Shown here: positions 5,727 through 6,180 of the stretch, in pieces
How positions within the stretch are numbered: position 1 is the stretch's first letter
Layout: every line of letters starts with the position of its first letter
NCBI GenBank assembly: GCA_946183625.1
Contig: CAMHCL010000089.1
Coordinates: forward strand, 1 to 6,180
Direction: 5' to 3'
Length of the DNA: 6,180 bases
From: an uncultured Lachnospiraceae bacterium
GTDB taxonomy: Bacteria > Bacillota > Clostridia > Lachnospirales > Lachnospiraceae
Made by a program: the position numbers and the translations under genes
Notes under the pieces: model-generated
Told to the model about the DNA's origin: nothing
The model's database searches: none
What the model saw: only the letters and a program-made list of their open reading frames with translations

Positions 5727-6180
5727 TTAATCCTGACTGAGTCTCTTAAAGAGTTGCAGCTGCAGCCTCACCATTTCAAAGTACATCGGGAGGCCTCCAA
5801 GTATGAGCAGCAGGTCTGCGGCTGTGAGGCCGATGGCTCCAGTGTGGAATAATTCGATGGCCGGAATGGTGACAACTGATCTTGCACCGAAGATCATGCC
5901 TACGACGCATACCAATACAAAGCAGATATGTGTCTCGATAGGTCCGAGTCTCGGAAACAGGAATTCATTCAAGTGAAGGATATAATTCATGGCCGTGAAG
6001 ATTATAAGCGCATAAACCGGCACAAGAAATATTCCTATATAAAAATGTATCACTCCTGAAAAGCACAGCGCTATAAGCAGATATGTGATATGAAGTATAT
6101 CAGTAAGCAGATCGAAGTATGCGCCTGCTTTTGAGCTCATCCCTCTTGTTCTGGCTATATATCCGTCCAGATCATCAGCT
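5727..6180 (-). CDS. CDP-alcohol phosphatidyltransferase family protein, 5' part outside the window
   Basis: The last 150 residues of an integral membrane enzyme lie in the window. The family transfers a phosphoalcohol from or to a CDP-linked substrate in phospholipid synthesis. The frame runs open to the window edge, and the first visible residues (ADDLDGYIARTRG) plus the following stretch give the full family signature DG-x2-AR-x8-G-x3-D-x3-D, with both last Asp in AYFDLLTD. A Met inside this signature (codon at 6140) is therefore not the start. Several hydrophobic segments follow (ILHITYLLIALCFSGVIHFY, then IGIFLVPVYALIIFTAMNYI, HICFVLVCVVGMIFGA, and LTAADLLLILGGLP), as expected for membrane helices. 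A GPIETH motif lies between the second and third hydrophobic blocks. The substrate (glycerol-P, inositol-P, choline or other) cannot be read from this part, so no gene symbol is given. The palindromic element begins 56 bases after the stop. Confidence 0.88.
   Translation of the reverse strand, partial: ADDLDGYIARTRGMSSKAGAYFDLLTDILHITYLLIALCFSGVIHFYIGIFLVPVYALIIFTAMNYILHLNEFLFPRLGPIETHICFVLVCVVGMIFGARSVVTIPAIELFHTGAIGLTAADLLLILGGLPMYFEMVRLQLQLFKRLSQD

Noticed and set aside
5727..6140. A 137-residue protein starting at Met 6140
   Set aside because: The CDP-alcohol transferase signature begins 11 codons upstream of this Met and the frame is open to the window edge, so the gene is longer and 5'-truncated by the window.

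Overview
The window looks like chromosomal DNA of an anaerobic Firmicute, most likely a member of the Lachnospiraceae (Coprococcus/Roseburia/Butyrivibrio relatives). I infer this from the small protein that follows dapB (recognised from memory as the DUF6145 type), a classic lysine (L-box) riboswitch, strong AGGAGG-type ribosome binding sites, moderate-to-low GC, and a GGDEF protein of the kind common in that family. Every gene I can support lies on the minus strand, so the window reads from its right end to its left end.

Right end (6180 to 5727): the 3' part of a membrane CDP-alcohol phosphatidyltransferase gene. The diagnostic DGxxAR...G...D...D motif is inside the window, but the true start is beyond the edge. 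Next comes a 326-base non-coding stretch (5401-5726), most of it a 245-bp compound palindrome (5426-5670). It has 23-bp terminal inverted repeats and a run of at least six internal hairpins, several sharing the same GAA/TTC triloop. It has no ORF and is the least explained thing in the window. Then comes a 205-residue protein (5400-4783) with the His-before-Cys layout of circularly permuted NlpC/P60 (YiiX/YaeF-like) hydrolases.

Middle (4731 to 2455): a 758-residue soluble signalling protein with two tandem PAS-like repeats, a complete-looking GGDEF diguanylate cyclase domain, a GAF-like linker and a second, degenerate GGDEF domain (GGNHF).

Left part (2426 to 40): a lysine-biosynthesis operon. 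A promoter (TTGACA-18-TAGTAT) starts a leader made of a lysine riboswitch followed by an intrinsic terminator. Then come dapA (dihydrodipicolinate synthase), dapB (dihydrodipicolinate reductase) and the small DUF6145-type gene, separated by 41 and 52 bases. DapA and DapB catalyse consecutive steps of the diaminopimelate/lysine pathway. Lysine binding to the leader RNA is expected to favour the terminator and shut the operon off. The small third gene would share that control. Positions 1-39 hold nothing I can identify.
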